Shown here: positions 1-9,990 of the stretch, in pieces
Layout of the letters: each line of letters starts with the position of its first letter
Numbering within the stretch: position 1 is the stretch's first letter
NCBI GenBank assembly: GCA_016927475.1
Contig: JAFGMO010000028.1
Location: 123,096-187,095, forward strand
Direction of reading: 5' to 3'
DNA length: 64,000 bases
DNA from: Candidatus Aminicenantota bacterium
Lineage (GTDB): Bacteria; Acidobacteriota; Aminicenantia; Aminicenantales; Aminicenantaceae
Made by a program: the position numbers and the translations under genes
The notes under the pieces: model-generated
The model's input: only the letters and a program-made list of their open reading frames with translations
Told to the model about the DNA's origin: nothing
Database searches by the model: none

Positions 1-238
1 TCGAAAATCCGTGTTGACGACAACAGACAGCGGCGGTCCGTCTGAACTTGTCCAAAACGGGCAAACGGGTTACATCGTTCCTGCTCAGCCGAAGGCCATC
101 GCCGCCAAGCTGGACGAACTTGTTGAAAACAGGGCTCTGGCTGAAAAAATGGGAAATCAAGCCTATTCCTTTATTTCCACATTCAGTTGGGAAAATACCG
201 TCCGGACACTGCTCATACATGACAAAATACCGCAATGA
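1..238 (+). CDS. Glycosyltransferase family 4 / group 1, C-terminal fragment (5' end outside window)
   Basis: Frame open from the window edge; TTTDSGGPSELVQNGQTGYIVPAQP matches the GT-B C-terminal donor-binding motif. Confidence 0.8.
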   Translation, partial: RKSVLTTTDSGGPSELVQNGQTGYIVPAQPKAIAAKLDELVENRALAEKMGNQAYSFISTFSWENTVRTLLIHDKIPQ

Positions 239-270
239 TCTTTTTAAAATAACGAGTGAAATATGATAAA

Positions 271-346
271 CTGGGTTGAATTTATAAGCCGGCGTCTCGG
301 TTTCACAAACCTTCATGATTCACGTCAAATTTATGAATAACCCAGG
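271..346. repeat. Short derivative of the dispersed intergenic repeat family (copy H)
   Basis: ctgggttgaatttataa...gtcaaatttatgaataacccagg; the ends resemble the terminal inverted repeat of the longer copies. Confidence 0.5.
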
Positions 347-368
347 TTAACCAGGAAAAGGAGGCTGC

Positions 369-2546
369 ATGAAAACAGACAGCGTTACGGGATCATCTTT
401 TAAACCTTACATTCCCGCTGAAAAAGTTATTCCGGAATTTACACTGAGAGCTGTTCTTGTCGGTGCGATTTTTGGTTTGATTTTCAGTGCGGTTACGGTT
501 TATCTCGGGCTCAAGGTCGGACTAACCGTCAGCGTGGCCATCCCCATCGCCGTTATGGCCATGGCGCTCTTCAAATTCCTCGATAAGATGAATCCCGGAA
601 GACGGGTAACGATTCTCGAATTAAACACCGTTCAGATAACGGGAGCGGCAGGAGAATCCATCGCCGCGGGCGTCATCTTTACGCTGCCGGCTATGGTTTT
701 TCTGGGATTTTCATTAAAGTTTTTTAATATATTCGTTGTCGCCCTGGCCGGAGGTTTTCTCGGAACGCTCTTCCTGATCGTTCTTCGAAATTATTTAATA
801 GAAAAACAACACGGAAAACTGATGTACCCCGAAGGCGTAGCCTGTGCCGAGGTACTTATCGCCGGCGAGAAAGGCGGAAAGCTGGCCGCCAAAGTTTTTT
901 CAGGAACGATCCTCGGTTTTGTTTATAAATTTCTGATGGGTATCATGCATTTCTGGAAGGAAAAACCATATATCCGTTTCAAACCCTATCCGGGCTCTTT
1001 TGTCAATGCCGAGATATCTCCCGAGCTTCTGGGTGTCGGTTATCTCATCGGGATTCGCACGGCCTCCATCATGGTTGGAGGCGGACTTTTGGCCTGGGTG
1101 GTTCTCATTCCCCTGGCAACTTTTTTCGGTGACCTTCTGGCCATCAATATCCCCACCTTTCCCGAAGCACACACCATCGGCGAGCTTTACCGCAGCGTCA
1201 ATATCGTGGATTTTACCAAGCAAATCCATACCAATTTCATCCGCTACATCGGAGCGGGCGCGGTGGTCGCTGGCGGTTTCATCAATCTAGCCAAAGCTTT
1301 TCCGACCATTATTCGCTCTTTCAAATCCGGCCTCAAATCCGTAAAGAAAAGCTCCGACGGCCAAACGGCCGCCGTCAGCCGGATATCCAAAGACCTGTCC
1401 TTTACCTGGGTGGGAATCGGAACAATTGTCATGTTTTTCGTCATCTGGGCCCTTCTCAATTTTTACATCAATCCCGGTCTTATTCTGGCCAATGTTGTTT
1501 CCTCTCTCCTGATTATCATCTTCGGATTTTTCTTTGCCACCGTTTCAGCCAGGCTTGTCGGCGATATAGGGGTGTCATCCAATCCCACATCCGGAATGAC
1601 CATTGCTACCTTGATGGGAACCTGCTTGATTTTCCTGGCCGTCGGATGGACCGGGGGCGCCTACGCCGCCGTTGCCTTGAGCATAGGAGCCGTCGTGGCC
1701 ATTACGGCCTCCAATGCGGGAAATGTAGCCCAAAGCCTGAAGACCGGATACCTCCTTGGAGGGACTCCCTACAAACAGGAATACGGGTATATCATCGGCG
1801 CCGTCTCATCCATCCTTGTCGTCGGAGCGACCGTGCTGCTGGTAAACTCCGCATTCACAAAAATCAACCCCGTCGGTATCACCGATATGAAAGTAACAGG
1901 AGATATGGTTGTCGAATCAAGACAGGAGGTTGAAGGCACGAAATACCGGGTTGTCAATCCGAAAAATCCGAGCATTCCGCCCAATATCCGCTATCTGGCC
2001 AAGGAAGATTCGGACATCATCGAAAAACAGCTCGAATATGGCATCGGGTCCGAATCACTGGCCGCTCCCCAGGCAACGCTTATGGCCACGGTCATTCAGG
2101 GCCTTCTCGACCAGAAACTGCCGTGGAATCTCGTTCTTTTCGGCATTTTCATCACCATCATCATCGAGCTCTGCGGAGTGAAAGGATTGCCTTTCGCTGT
2201 CGGCCTTTATCTTCCTGTTTCCATTTCAACCCCGATCTTTATGGGAGGACTTCTTCGCTGGATCATCGATTCCCGGTTTCGAAAACCGCCTAAAGGTGAG
2301 GACCCGGAAGCCGCTCCGGGTATGCTTTTCAGCTCCGGCCTCATCGCCGGCGGAGCCATCGGAGGCCTCCTCATCGCCATTCTGACGGGAATGGATCTTG
2401 ACAAAATCCTAAACAAAATCGGGCCTTCCTTTTTGGGCAGATTGACAGACAACAGCCTTTTTGCTCTCGTCATTTTTGGATTTATGGTGGCCACATTGTT
2501 CGCTATCGCCAGAGAACGCAAAAAAAGAACAAAAAGTAATATTTGA
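369..2546 (+). CDS. OPT family oligopeptide transporter
   Basis: 725 aa, multi-TM; FKPYIPAEKVIPEFTLRAVLVGAIFGLIFSAVTVYLGLKVGLTVS typical of the OPT N-terminus; paralogue of the ORF at 15486. Confidence 0.92.
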   Translation: MKTDSVTGSSFKPYIPAEKVIPEFTLRAVLVGAIFGLIFSAVTVYLGLKVGLTVSVAIPIAVMAMALFKFLDKMNPGRRVTILELNTVQITGAAGESIAAGVIFTLPAMVFLGFSLKFFNIFVVALAGGFLGTLFLIVLRNYLIEKQHGKLMYPEGVACAEVLIAGEKGGKLAAKVFSGTILGFVYKFLMGIMHFWKEKPYIRFKPYPGSFVNAEISPELLGVGYLIGIRTASIMVGGGLLAWVVLIPLATFFGDLLAINIPTFPEAHTIGELYRSVNIVDFTKQIHTNFIRYIGAGAVVAGGFINLAKAFPTIIRSFKSGLKSVKKSSDGQTAAVSRISKDLSFTWVGIGTIVMFFVIWALLNFYINPGLILANVVSSLLIIIFGFFFATVSARLVGDIGVSSNPTSGMTIATLMGTCLIFLAVGWTGGAYAAVALSIGAVVAITASNAGNVAQSLKTGYLLGGTPYKQEYGYIIGAVSSILVVGATVLLVNSAFTKINPVGITDMKVTGDMVVESRQEVEGTKYRVVNPKNPSIPPNIRYLAKEDSDIIEKQLEYGIGSESLAAPQATLMATVIQGLLDQKLPWNLVLFGIFITIIIELCGVKGLPFAVGLYLPVSISTPIFMGGLLRWIIDSRFRKPPKGEDPEAAPGMLFSSGLIAGGAIGGLLIAILTGMDLDKILNKIGPSFLGRLTDNSLFALVIFGFMVATLFAIARERKKRTKSNI

Positions 2547-2553
2547 GGTATAA

Positions 2554-4209
2554 ATGAACTCCTTGTTTCTCGGCGTTTTGCTCATTCTGTGGCTGGTCCT
2601 CGGGTATAAAATTTACGGCTCTTTCATCGAAAAAAAAGTGGTAAAAATCGATGAAAACCGCACCACACCTGCCCAAACGCTCAATGACGGGGTCGACTAT
2701 TCGCCCGCCAAAAATCCTCTGCTTTTCGGCCATCATTTTTCGTCCATCGCAGGAGCCGGTCCCATCCTCGGACCTCTTTTGGGAGTTTTGTATTTCGGCT
2801 GGCTGGGCGCCCTTCTTTGGGTGGCCCTTGGCAGCGTTTTTCTCGGGGCTGTCCACGACTTCACCTCGCTTATGACCTCCGTCCAAAATAAAGGCACCTC
2901 ACTGGCCGACATATCCGAGAAAACGTTGGGGACACGAACACGTTTCATTTTTTCCGTCTTTCTCTGGCTGTCATTGGCATTGGTTATCGCGGTTTTCGCC
3001 GTCGTTGCCGCTCAAACTCTGGTCTCCCAACCCGAAATTGTCATCCCGACCTTCGGCCTTATTTTTGCGGCCATGATCTTCGGCTGGCTTATTTATAAAA
3101 AAGGAGTCAATACCGTTGCGGCTACCCTAGCCGCCCTTGTTTTCCTGTTTCTGCTGATTTTCCTGGGAAAACTTTATCCCTTGGCGCTTCCCAGCACCAT
3201 TTTCGGAATGTCCAGCCAGACTTTCTGGTTTTTCATTCTGATTATCTATAGTTTTTTCGCAGCCTGCCTTCCCGTCTGGTTTCTCCTTCAACCTCGTGAC
3301 TATATCAGCACATGGATTCTTTTTATCGGCCTCGGCATAGGTTATCTCGGCCTGGTCGTAGCCCATCCACGCCTGAACGCGCCCGCATTCATCTCATTCG
3401 GCAGCAAGGGTGGCCCCCTGTGGCCGATGCTCTTCGTCATCATTGCCTGCGGGGCCATTTCCGGGTTCCATTCGGTCGTCGCCGGAGGAACCACCGCCAA
3501 ACAGCTTTCCAACGAAAAAAGCGGAAAGCTGATAGGATTCGGCGGTATGCTGACTGAAGCCGCCCTGGCGGGTCTGGTTATATTCATCGCAGCGGGCGCC
3601 CTTATCTGGGATCCATCGGCCGCCAAAGAATTAAGCTTTCAGTACTTAATGACCGCAACCGGCGATCCCATCAAGGCGTTTTCGATGGGTTACGGAAAGC
3701 TAGTTTCCTCGCTTCCTTCGATTACGGTGGTTTTTGGATCCTTTTTCGGAATGGTCATGCTCAATGCATTTGTCCTGACGACACTGGATACGGGAACACG
3801 TCTGGGAAGATTCATTTTCTCCGAACTTTTGGGAAGAAAGGTCCAGATTTTCAAGAACCGTTGGTTCTCATCGGTGTTTATACTCATCTTCGCCGCCATT
3901 TTAGGAGCAACGGAAGGTTACAAAGCCATCTGGCCGGTTTTCGGCGCTTCCAACCAGCTTGTCGCCGCTCTGGCCTTGATCATCATCACTTCCTATCTCG
4001 TCGGCATCAAAAGCCCCAAAAGGTATACCCTTATTCCCGCAATGTTCATGCTTGTCACCACATTAGCTGCCCTGTTTTACCTGGGTTATCACTTTTTTAT
4101 AGAGAAAAATATCCTTCTTGGGATTGTTTCCGTTATATTGATTTTACTGGCTCTTGTTATTGTCTATGACGCCCGAAAAATATTGTTTACAAAATATAAA
4201 CGTTCCTAA
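2554..4209 (+). CDS. cstA: Carbon starvation protein CstA family (peptide/pyruvate transporter)
   Basis: 551 aa multi-TM; YSPAKNPLLFGHHFSSIAGAGPILGPLLG and GAISGFHSVVAGGTTAKQLSNE motifs. Confidence 0.92.
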   Translation: MNSLFLGVLLILWLVLGYKIYGSFIEKKVVKIDENRTTPAQTLNDGVDYSPAKNPLLFGHHFSSIAGAGPILGPLLGVLYFGWLGALLWVALGSVFLGAVHDFTSLMTSVQNKGTSLADISEKTLGTRTRFIFSVFLWLSLALVIAVFAVVAAQTLVSQPEIVIPTFGLIFAAMIFGWLIYKKGVNTVAATLAALVFLFLLIFLGKLYPLALPSTIFGMSSQTFWFFILIIYSFFAACLPVWFLLQPRDYISTWILFIGLGIGYLGLVVAHPRLNAPAFISFGSKGGPLWPMLFVIIACGAISGFHSVVAGGTTAKQLSNEKSGKLIGFGGMLTEAALAGLVIFIAAGALIWDPSAAKELSFQYLMTATGDPIKAFSMGYGKLVSSLPSITVVFGSFFGMVMLNAFVLTTLDTGTRLGRFIFSELLGRKVQIFKNRWFSSVFILIFAAILGATEGYKAIWPVFGASNQLVAALALIIITSYLVGIKSPKRYTLIPAMFMLVTTLAALFYLGYHFFIEKNILLGIVSVILILLALVIVYDARKILFTKYKRS

Positions 4210-4212
4210 TCT

Positions 4213-4482
4213 CTAAAGAGCCGTGATTTTAAACTCCACTCCCTTCGGGTCGGGGCAGCAAAGGACATCTGTCTCGGCAATCCAGTCGTCATGGGGCAGC
4301 TCATCTTCCCGCTGTTTGGCTGTTAAAAAGGGAATCAGGCTGTTTAAGGCATAAAGGCAGACTTTTTTCCCGTCAGGAACTTCCAGAGTTCCCTCCCCTC
4401 TGATGAAAAATACATCCCCGACTTTATGCTTCGCCCCGCAACGCTCTTTTATACCGCAAACTTCCACTTTTAATTCACGCAT
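4213..4482 (-). CDS. TIGR04076 family protein
   Basis: Start re-set to MRELKVEVCGIKERCGAKHKVGD, preceded by GGAGGATT; family pattern recalled from sequence. Confidence 0.7.
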   Translation of the reverse strand: MRELKVEVCGIKERCGAKHKVGDVFFIRGEGTLEVPDGKKVCLYALNSLIPFLTAKQREDELPHDDWIAETDVLCCPDPKGVEFKITAL

Positions 4483-4613
4483 AAATCCTCCATTTTTGTT
4501 TTTGCTTTTATCAGTATTTAATATATTCCAAAAAAAATCAATCAAACACATTGACAACCTTCAGGGGTTATCGTAAAATTTTTATCTGAACCATGGAGAG
4601 ATAGGAGGTTATT

Positions 4614-5009
4614 ATGTCAAAAGCTGAACCTAATGTTGTTCCGCTGTGCGATGTGCTTCTCGTTTTATTAATCATTTTTATGGTTATTACTCCCGTCGTT
4701 CAAAAAGGAATCGACGTAAAACTCCCTGAAACAAGCAGCGAAGCAGGCGCCAATCCCAACGTTGTCGTTTTAACCATCCACAACAATATGAAGGTGGACA
4801 TCAACAACACTTTTTATGAATTTAATCTCGTACAGGATGAACTTATCCGCCTTTTCGCCAGCCGTCACGAAAAAACCTTGCTCATCAGAGCTGATGCCCG
4901 CGTTCCTTACGAAAAGGTCGTCGAGGCCATGGATATGGCAAGGGCTGCCGGTGTTGAAACACTGGGATTGGTTCCCGATTATTTCGAAGAAGCTGATATG
5001 AGACCTTAA
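4614..5009 (+). CDS. ExbD/TolR family biopolymer transport protein
   Basis: NVVPLCDVLLVLLIIFMVITPVVQKGIDVKLPET; single TM plus periplasmic domain; AGGAGG RBS. Confidence 0.9.
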   Translation: MSKAEPNVVPLCDVLLVLLIIFMVITPVVQKGIDVKLPETSSEAGANPNVVVLTIHNNMKVDINNTFYEFNLVQDELIRLFASRHEKTLLIRADARVPYEKVVEAMDMARAAGVETLGLVPDYFEEADMRP

Positions 5010-5038
5010 TCTTCAAACGGGAATGTTCATTCCCTTTC

Positions 5039-5596
5039 ATGAAAAAAAGGCTGATATTCCTTTTTTGCCTCTTATCTATCTTTACTTTTTCTCTAACTGA
5101 AAAAACGGATATCGTCGGACCAACATCCAAAGAACAAATCCTTAAACATTTCCCGGAATGGGCGGATTTTGTAAAGGCTTACTCTCCTGATCCGGAAATC
5201 ATCAACCAACTCAAAAACATCAACCGCAGTGTAACCATAGAAGTTTTCCTGGGAACATGGTGCCCGGATAGCAAATCCCATGTCAGTGAATATTTCAAAA
5301 TTATGGAATCCGTCGATAATCCCCTTTTTTTTTCGAACTACATCGGCCTTCCCAGGGATAAACAGGCAAGAATTCCCTTTATCAAGGGTAAAGATATTGT
5401 CCGTATCCCTACGTTTATCATCCTTATCGACGGCTTAGAAAAGGGAAGGATCGTGGAACATCCGGTGGATTCGCTGGAAAGAGATCTTCTTAACTTTGTC
5501 TCGGAGTCCGACCGGGCCGAAACCTACGAATTTTGCCAGTCAAACTATCACGCCGACTTGCCGTTGAATTGTATCGACTGCCACTTAAAATTTTGA
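5039..5596 (+). CDS. Thioredoxin-like secreted/anchored protein with C-terminal CxxCH
   Basis: N-terminal hydrophobic segment, EVFLGTWCPDSKSHV thioredoxin-like motif, C-terminal NCIDCHLKF. Confidence 0.65.
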   Translation: MKKRLIFLFCLLSIFTFSLTEKTDIVGPTSKEQILKHFPEWADFVKAYSPDPEIINQLKNINRSVTIEVFLGTWCPDSKSHVSEYFKIMESVDNPLFFSNYIGLPRDKQARIPFIKGKDIVRIPTFIILIDGLEKGRIVEHPVDSLERDLLNFVSESDRAETYEFCQSNYHADLPLNCIDCHLKF

Positions 5597-5616
5597 TTTT
5601 CTTCAAAAATCAAAAT
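5590..5616. terminator. Perfect 11-bp inverted repeat at the end of the thioredoxin-like CDS
   Basis: ATTTTGATTTT-cttca-AAAATCAAAAT; AT-only stem with no long T tract, so terminator function is uncertain. Confidence 0.35.
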
Positions 5617-5626
5617 ATGAGGTGTA

Positions 5627-5893
5627 CCTGCGTTATTCACGAGCCAAGCTTGCTGCAGATGGGAGGCGGCCGGTCTGTGAAGCTGTGCTCGGCACCGCGA
5701 ACAGGCCGCAACGAAGCAGATACGGTGAGATCGGTGGGTTAGGTTGGGTCGGCGCCTGAAAGGTAAATTTAGCCGATATTTTCTTTAAAACAGCCACGGA
5801 AAACGTTCCCTTATCAAACTTCCACTAAGACATCAGAAAATAAAACTCAATATTGAAATTATCTATTGGTGTCGGCCAAATTTATTAATAACC
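5627..5893 (+). repeat. Dispersed intergenic repeat, full-length copy A (modules 1+2)
   Basis: cctgcgttattcacgagccaagcttgctgcagatg...aggtaaatttagccgatattttc...tattgaaattatctattggtgtcggccaaatttattaataacc. Confidence 0.85.
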
Positions 5894-5896
5894 TAA

Positions 5897-7045
5897 TTAT
5901 TTGATTGGGCCGATAACTTCCCTCGCTATCACCAAACGCTGTATTTCGTTCGTCCCTTCGTAAATCTGAAGGAGCTTGGCATCCCGCATCAGCTTTTCCA
6001 TAGGATAATCCTTCATATATCCATATCCGCCTAGAAGCTGAAGGGCTTCCACTGTTGTCCTCATGGCGACATCCGATCCGAAACATTTAGCCATAGCTGA
6101 TTCTTTGCCGCATTTTTCACCACGATCCATCAGCCAAGCTGCATGCCAAACAAGATGACGGGCGGCATTGACCTCCATGGCCATCTGGGCCAGTTTGAAA
6201 GATGTATTCTGAAAAAGAGCGATAGGCTTCCCGAACTGAACCCGGGTTTTAGTGAATTCGATGGCATGTTCCAGGGCGGCTCTGGCCACACCTACACCAC
6301 CAGCCCCGACAGGGGCTCTTGTTTGGTCCAGGGTTCTCATGGCAATCTTAAAACCCATTCCTTCACTTCCGAGAAGGTTTTCCGCCGGTACCTTCATGTC
6401 CTCAAAAAAGAGCTCCGCAGTATTGGAAGCCCGGTGTCCCATCTTGTCCTCTTTTTTACCGATGACTAATCCGGGTGTCCCTCCGGGAACAATGAAAGCG
6501 CTTATGCCCCGGATTCCTTTTTCCTGCCTAGTATTGGCGAAAACGATGTAAAGATCGGCCACTCCTCCGTTTGTAATAAAACATTTAGAACCATTGATTA
6601 CATATTCTGATCCCTTTTTTTCGGCTTTTGTTTTTATGGCACCTGCATCGGAACCGGCTTCCCTTTCCGTCAGGCAAAAAGATGACAACCCGGGCTTTTC
6701 GGTAAAGGGAATCAAGTACTTTTTTTTCTGCTCTTCGGTTCCAAATAAAATGATTGGTGTAAAAGCCAGTGAACTGGCCATGATTGAGGTATACATGCCC
6801 ACGCATCCCCAGGCCAACTCCTCACTTATTATGACGGTATCCAGATGACTCAATCCTCCTCCGCCATATTCTTCAGGTATATCACACGATATCAACCCGA
6901 CCTCAAAAGCCTTTTTGATGACGTCATCAGGATGGGCTTCCCCTTTGTCATATTCAGCAGCTCTAGGCCTCATCTCTTTCTCGGCAAATTCATGGGCCAT
7001 CTGTTGAAGAGCTTTTTGCTCTTCGTTCAAACTGAAGTCAATCAC
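5897..7045 (-). CDS. Acyl-CoA dehydrogenase
   Basis: 382 aa; SSFCLTEREAGSDAGAIKTKAEKKGSEYVINGSKCFITNGG and LLQIYEGTNEIQRLVIAREVIG. Confidence 0.95.
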   Translation of the reverse strand: MIDFSLNEEQKALQQMAHEFAEKEMRPRAAEYDKGEAHPDDVIKKAFEVGLISCDIPEEYGGGGLSHLDTVIISEELAWGCVGMYTSIMASSLAFTPIILFGTEEQKKKYLIPFTEKPGLSSFCLTEREAGSDAGAIKTKAEKKGSEYVINGSKCFITNGGVADLYIVFANTRQEKGIRGISAFIVPGGTPGLVIGKKEDKMGHRASNTAELFFEDMKVPAENLLGSEGMGFKIAMRTLDQTRAPVGAGGVGVARAALEHAIEFTKTRVQFGKPIALFQNTSFKLAQMAMEVNAARHLVWHAAWLMDRGEKCGKESAMAKCFGSDVAMRTTVEALQLLGGYGYMKDYPMEKLMRDAKLLQIYEGTNEIQRLVIAREVIGPIK

Positions 7046-7140
7046 TCTTTCCTCCTCATTATATTTTCATCCGTTATTTTCATTCTGATTCAAAGATTAC
7101 CCCGTTATATACTTGATTAAGTTGGTCATGTCAATTCCGG

Positions 7141-9678
7141 TTATTCTTCCGGTTGTCCCTTCCTGTTATTCTTTTCCGATCTCAATACAATTTCCCGCCT
7201 GCTTAAAGCATATATCGCATCATCACAGCCAAAAGCCTTTTGTATAATATCCTGGATTCGCGTAGGCCGGTCAACCCGGTAACTAAATCTCAGCCACAAA
7301 AATTTATTTTCTTCATCGAAGCCGATTTTTTCTATAGGCCCCCTTCCATTGTCCACACCCCAGGAATCTAAAGCACTGTATATCATTTTTCTTTTTTGAG
7401 GAATTTTTCCTTTCATTTCCGGGCTTGCCGTTTCAAGAACATAAACAGCCGCTTCCAGATCGTCATTCAACTTTGGTGTGCCGGGCGGCAACTGTTTGAT
7501 ATCTGAAAACATCAAACCTTTCGGTAAAAAGCCATTTATTCTGTCGAGAAAGGCGCTTTTGCTAAAAGAATTTTGGGACGAAAAATCCAATCGTTCCGCA
7601 TATCCCTTCATTCCCAAAGGAAGCGCCGGAAGATAGGATATCTTCATTTTTGGGTGAAATCCCTGGGTACAAACAACGGGAATTCCCGCTCTTCTCAAAG
7701 AACGTTGGATGGCATTACTCATTTCAAGATGAGAAAGAAACCTGGCATCTCCTGTTTTTTCGTATGTCGCCCGGTAGGATACAACATCCTCTGACTTATC
7801 TCCAAAATCAGAAAATTTCAAAGCGGCTGTTTCCATTTTTCTGCCGAAATCCCTCTCTATAAGATGGGGGACATCACATCCGAGGCAATCCCCGCATTTT
7901 TTTTCCCAACAGGATAGAGTGAAAATTTCTCTTTTTGACCTCTCCCATTCACTAAGAAGATGAACTTTTTTGATTCCCGTCCTGATATGATCCCAAGGCA
8001 GGTTTTTATCCAAGGGAATCGCATTGAGAAATGTTTGAGGATCAACTCCGACCTTTTCAAAAGCCTCCAGCCAGATATCAAAATCGAACTTATCTCCCCA
8101 GCTGTCAAAACGGACGCCTTTCTTCCATGCTTCGATAAGAACGTCATTCAATCGCCTGTCACCCCGCGAAAAGATTCCTTCAAGAACAGAGTTTTTAAGC
8201 GGATGTTGTCTGATTTTGACCTTACGATATTTTTTCAGTTTATTTCGCAAATAGTGATGTTTTTCTTTCAGAATATCTTCCTTTTCCATGGCCAGCCACT
8301 GAAAAGGCGTATGCGGTTTCGGTATAAATGATGATATGCTGATATTCAATCCCGGAGAAACATTTTGATAGCACCGTCCAATTTTTATAATTTCATCCAC
8401 CATACGAATGATCCCATCAAGATCATCTTCTGTCTCTGAAGGAAGGCCGACCATAAAATAAAGTTTGATAAGTTTCCACCCTCTTGAGAATATTTCGGCT
8501 ACAGCCTGGAATATCTCTTCATCTTCCAAACGTTTGTTGATAACCCGCCTCAACCTCTCCGTACCGGCCTCGGGAACAATGGTAATCCCCGTTTTTCTAA
8601 CCTGAAGGATATTCTCGACAACCTTAGCTGAAAGTCCCTGTGGACGAAGGGAAGACAGGGAAAGGGAAATACTTTTTTCCTTAAATCCTTCCATCAACGT
8701 TTCAACCAGTTTTTCCAGATAAGGATAATCACTGATCGAAAGAGAAGCCAAGGAGGCCTCATCGTATCCCGTGCACTTCAGGCTTCCGAACGTGTTTTTT
8801 TGCACAAAACAGGGGTCTTTGATCCTGGGAGGAAAATATATGCTGAAAGCCTGGCAGAATCGGCAACCTTGAGGACAGCCTCTGGCCGCCTCTATGGATA
8901 CCCTGTCGAAAACGGCGGAAACATGAGGAACGATAATTTTTTCAGGGAAAAACGATCTATCAAAAGGATGTTGGATTCGTTTCCGGATGAACGGAGGAGT
9001 ATCAGATTTCGATGTGACCACCTTAAGTCCACCAGGATAAGATAGTCTGGTTTCGTAAAAACGGGGAACATATACTCCATGAATAGACGATAACTCTTTT
9101 AACAGTTCCTCTCTGTTCCCCTTTTTTCCTCCGTATCCGGCAATTTTATCCAATATTTCCAGAAAACCTTCTTCCCCGTCGCCGATCAAAAAAAAATCAA
9201 ATATATCCGCTACAGGCTCGGGATTAAATGCGGCGGGACCTCCGGCTCCGATTAGAGGGTGTCCTTCTTTTCGGTCCTCGGAACGAAACGGAATTTTTCC
9301 CAAATCCAGAATGGTAAGCACATTGGAATAATTGAGCTCATAAAGAAGGGAAAAACCCAGCAGGTCAAACTCATAAAGCGGTCTGCGGGTTTCGAGGGAA
9401 AACAAAGGAATATGATGAGAACGCAATTCATCTTCCATATCTTCCCATGGAGCAAAAACACGTTCCGCAGCATATTCCGGATAACGGTTGATAAGCGCAT
9501 ACAGTATTTTCTGTCCCAAATAGGACATTCCGACCTCATAGAGGTCCGGAAAAACGAGGGCGACCCTGGCCTTCACCCGGCTGGAATCTTTAACAATGCT
9601 GTTGAATTCTCCGCCTATGTATCTGCCCGGTTTTTGGACTTTTTTCAGAATCTCCGTTATGTCGCCTTTTCTGTTCAT
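7141..9678 (-). CDS. TIGR03960-type B12-binding radical SAM protein with C-terminal DUF2344-like domain
   Basis: 845 aa; GCPQGCRFCQA CxxxCxxC cluster motif; C-terminal YRATYEKTGDARFLSHLEMSNAIQRSLRRAGIPV. Confidence 0.9.
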   Translation of the reverse strand: MNRKGDITEILKKVQKPGRYIGGEFNSIVKDSSRVKARVALVFPDLYEVGMSYLGQKILYALINRYPEYAAERVFAPWEDMEDELRSHHIPLFSLETRRPLYEFDLLGFSLLYELNYSNVLTILDLGKIPFRSEDRKEGHPLIGAGGPAAFNPEPVADIFDFFLIGDGEEGFLEILDKIAGYGGKKGNREELLKELSSIHGVYVPRFYETRLSYPGGLKVVTSKSDTPPFIRKRIQHPFDRSFFPEKIIVPHVSAVFDRVSIEAARGCPQGCRFCQAFSIYFPPRIKDPCFVQKNTFGSLKCTGYDEASLASLSISDYPYLEKLVETLMEGFKEKSISLSLSSLRPQGLSAKVVENILQVRKTGITIVPEAGTERLRRVINKRLEDEEIFQAVAEIFSRGWKLIKLYFMVGLPSETEDDLDGIIRMVDEIIKIGRCYQNVSPGLNISISSFIPKPHTPFQWLAMEKEDILKEKHHYLRNKLKKYRKVKIRQHPLKNSVLEGIFSRGDRRLNDVLIEAWKKGVRFDSWGDKFDFDIWLEAFEKVGVDPQTFLNAIPLDKNLPWDHIRTGIKKVHLLSEWERSKREIFTLSCWEKKCGDCLGCDVPHLIERDFGRKMETAALKFSDFGDKSEDVVSYRATYEKTGDARFLSHLEMSNAIQRSLRRAGIPVVCTQGFHPKMKISYLPALPLGMKGYAERLDFSSQNSFSKSAFLDRINGFLPKGLMFSDIKQLPPGTPKLNDDLEAAVYVLETASPEMKGKIPQKRKMIYSALDSWGVDNGRGPIEKIGFDEENKFLWLRFSYRVDRPTRIQDIIQKAFGCDDAIYALSRREIVLRSEKNNRKGQPEE

Positions 9679-9735
9679 ACCTGCTCTTTTTATATTTTCA
9701 AACCGTCCCCTTTCTGGATGGAAATGCAGGTGTTA

Positions 9736-9990
9736 CCTGCGTTATACACGAGCCAAGCTTGCCGCAGATGCGAGGCGTCGATGGGCGAAGCTGTGCTGGT
9801 TCAACGCGAGTCCATCGCAACGAAACAGATGCGGTAAGATCGGCTTGCCCAAAGGGGAAATTTGGCCGGCATTTTCTTGAAAACGAACATGGAAAATGTT
9901 TCATTATTAATTTTACCGAAAACCATCATTAAATGACACATAATATTGAAATTATCTGTTGGTGTCGTCCAAATTTCTGAATAATGCAGG
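9736..9990 (+). repeat. Dispersed intergenic repeat, full-length copy B
   Basis: cctgcgttatacacgagccaagcttgccgcagatgcgaggcgtcg...ttaaatgacacataatattgaaattatctgttggtgtcgtccaaatttctgaataatgcagg. Confidence 0.88.

Noticed and set aside
9259-9837. 192-aa ORF running from within the radical SAM gene into repeat copy B
   Set aside because: Antisense to a strong gene and partly repeat-derived
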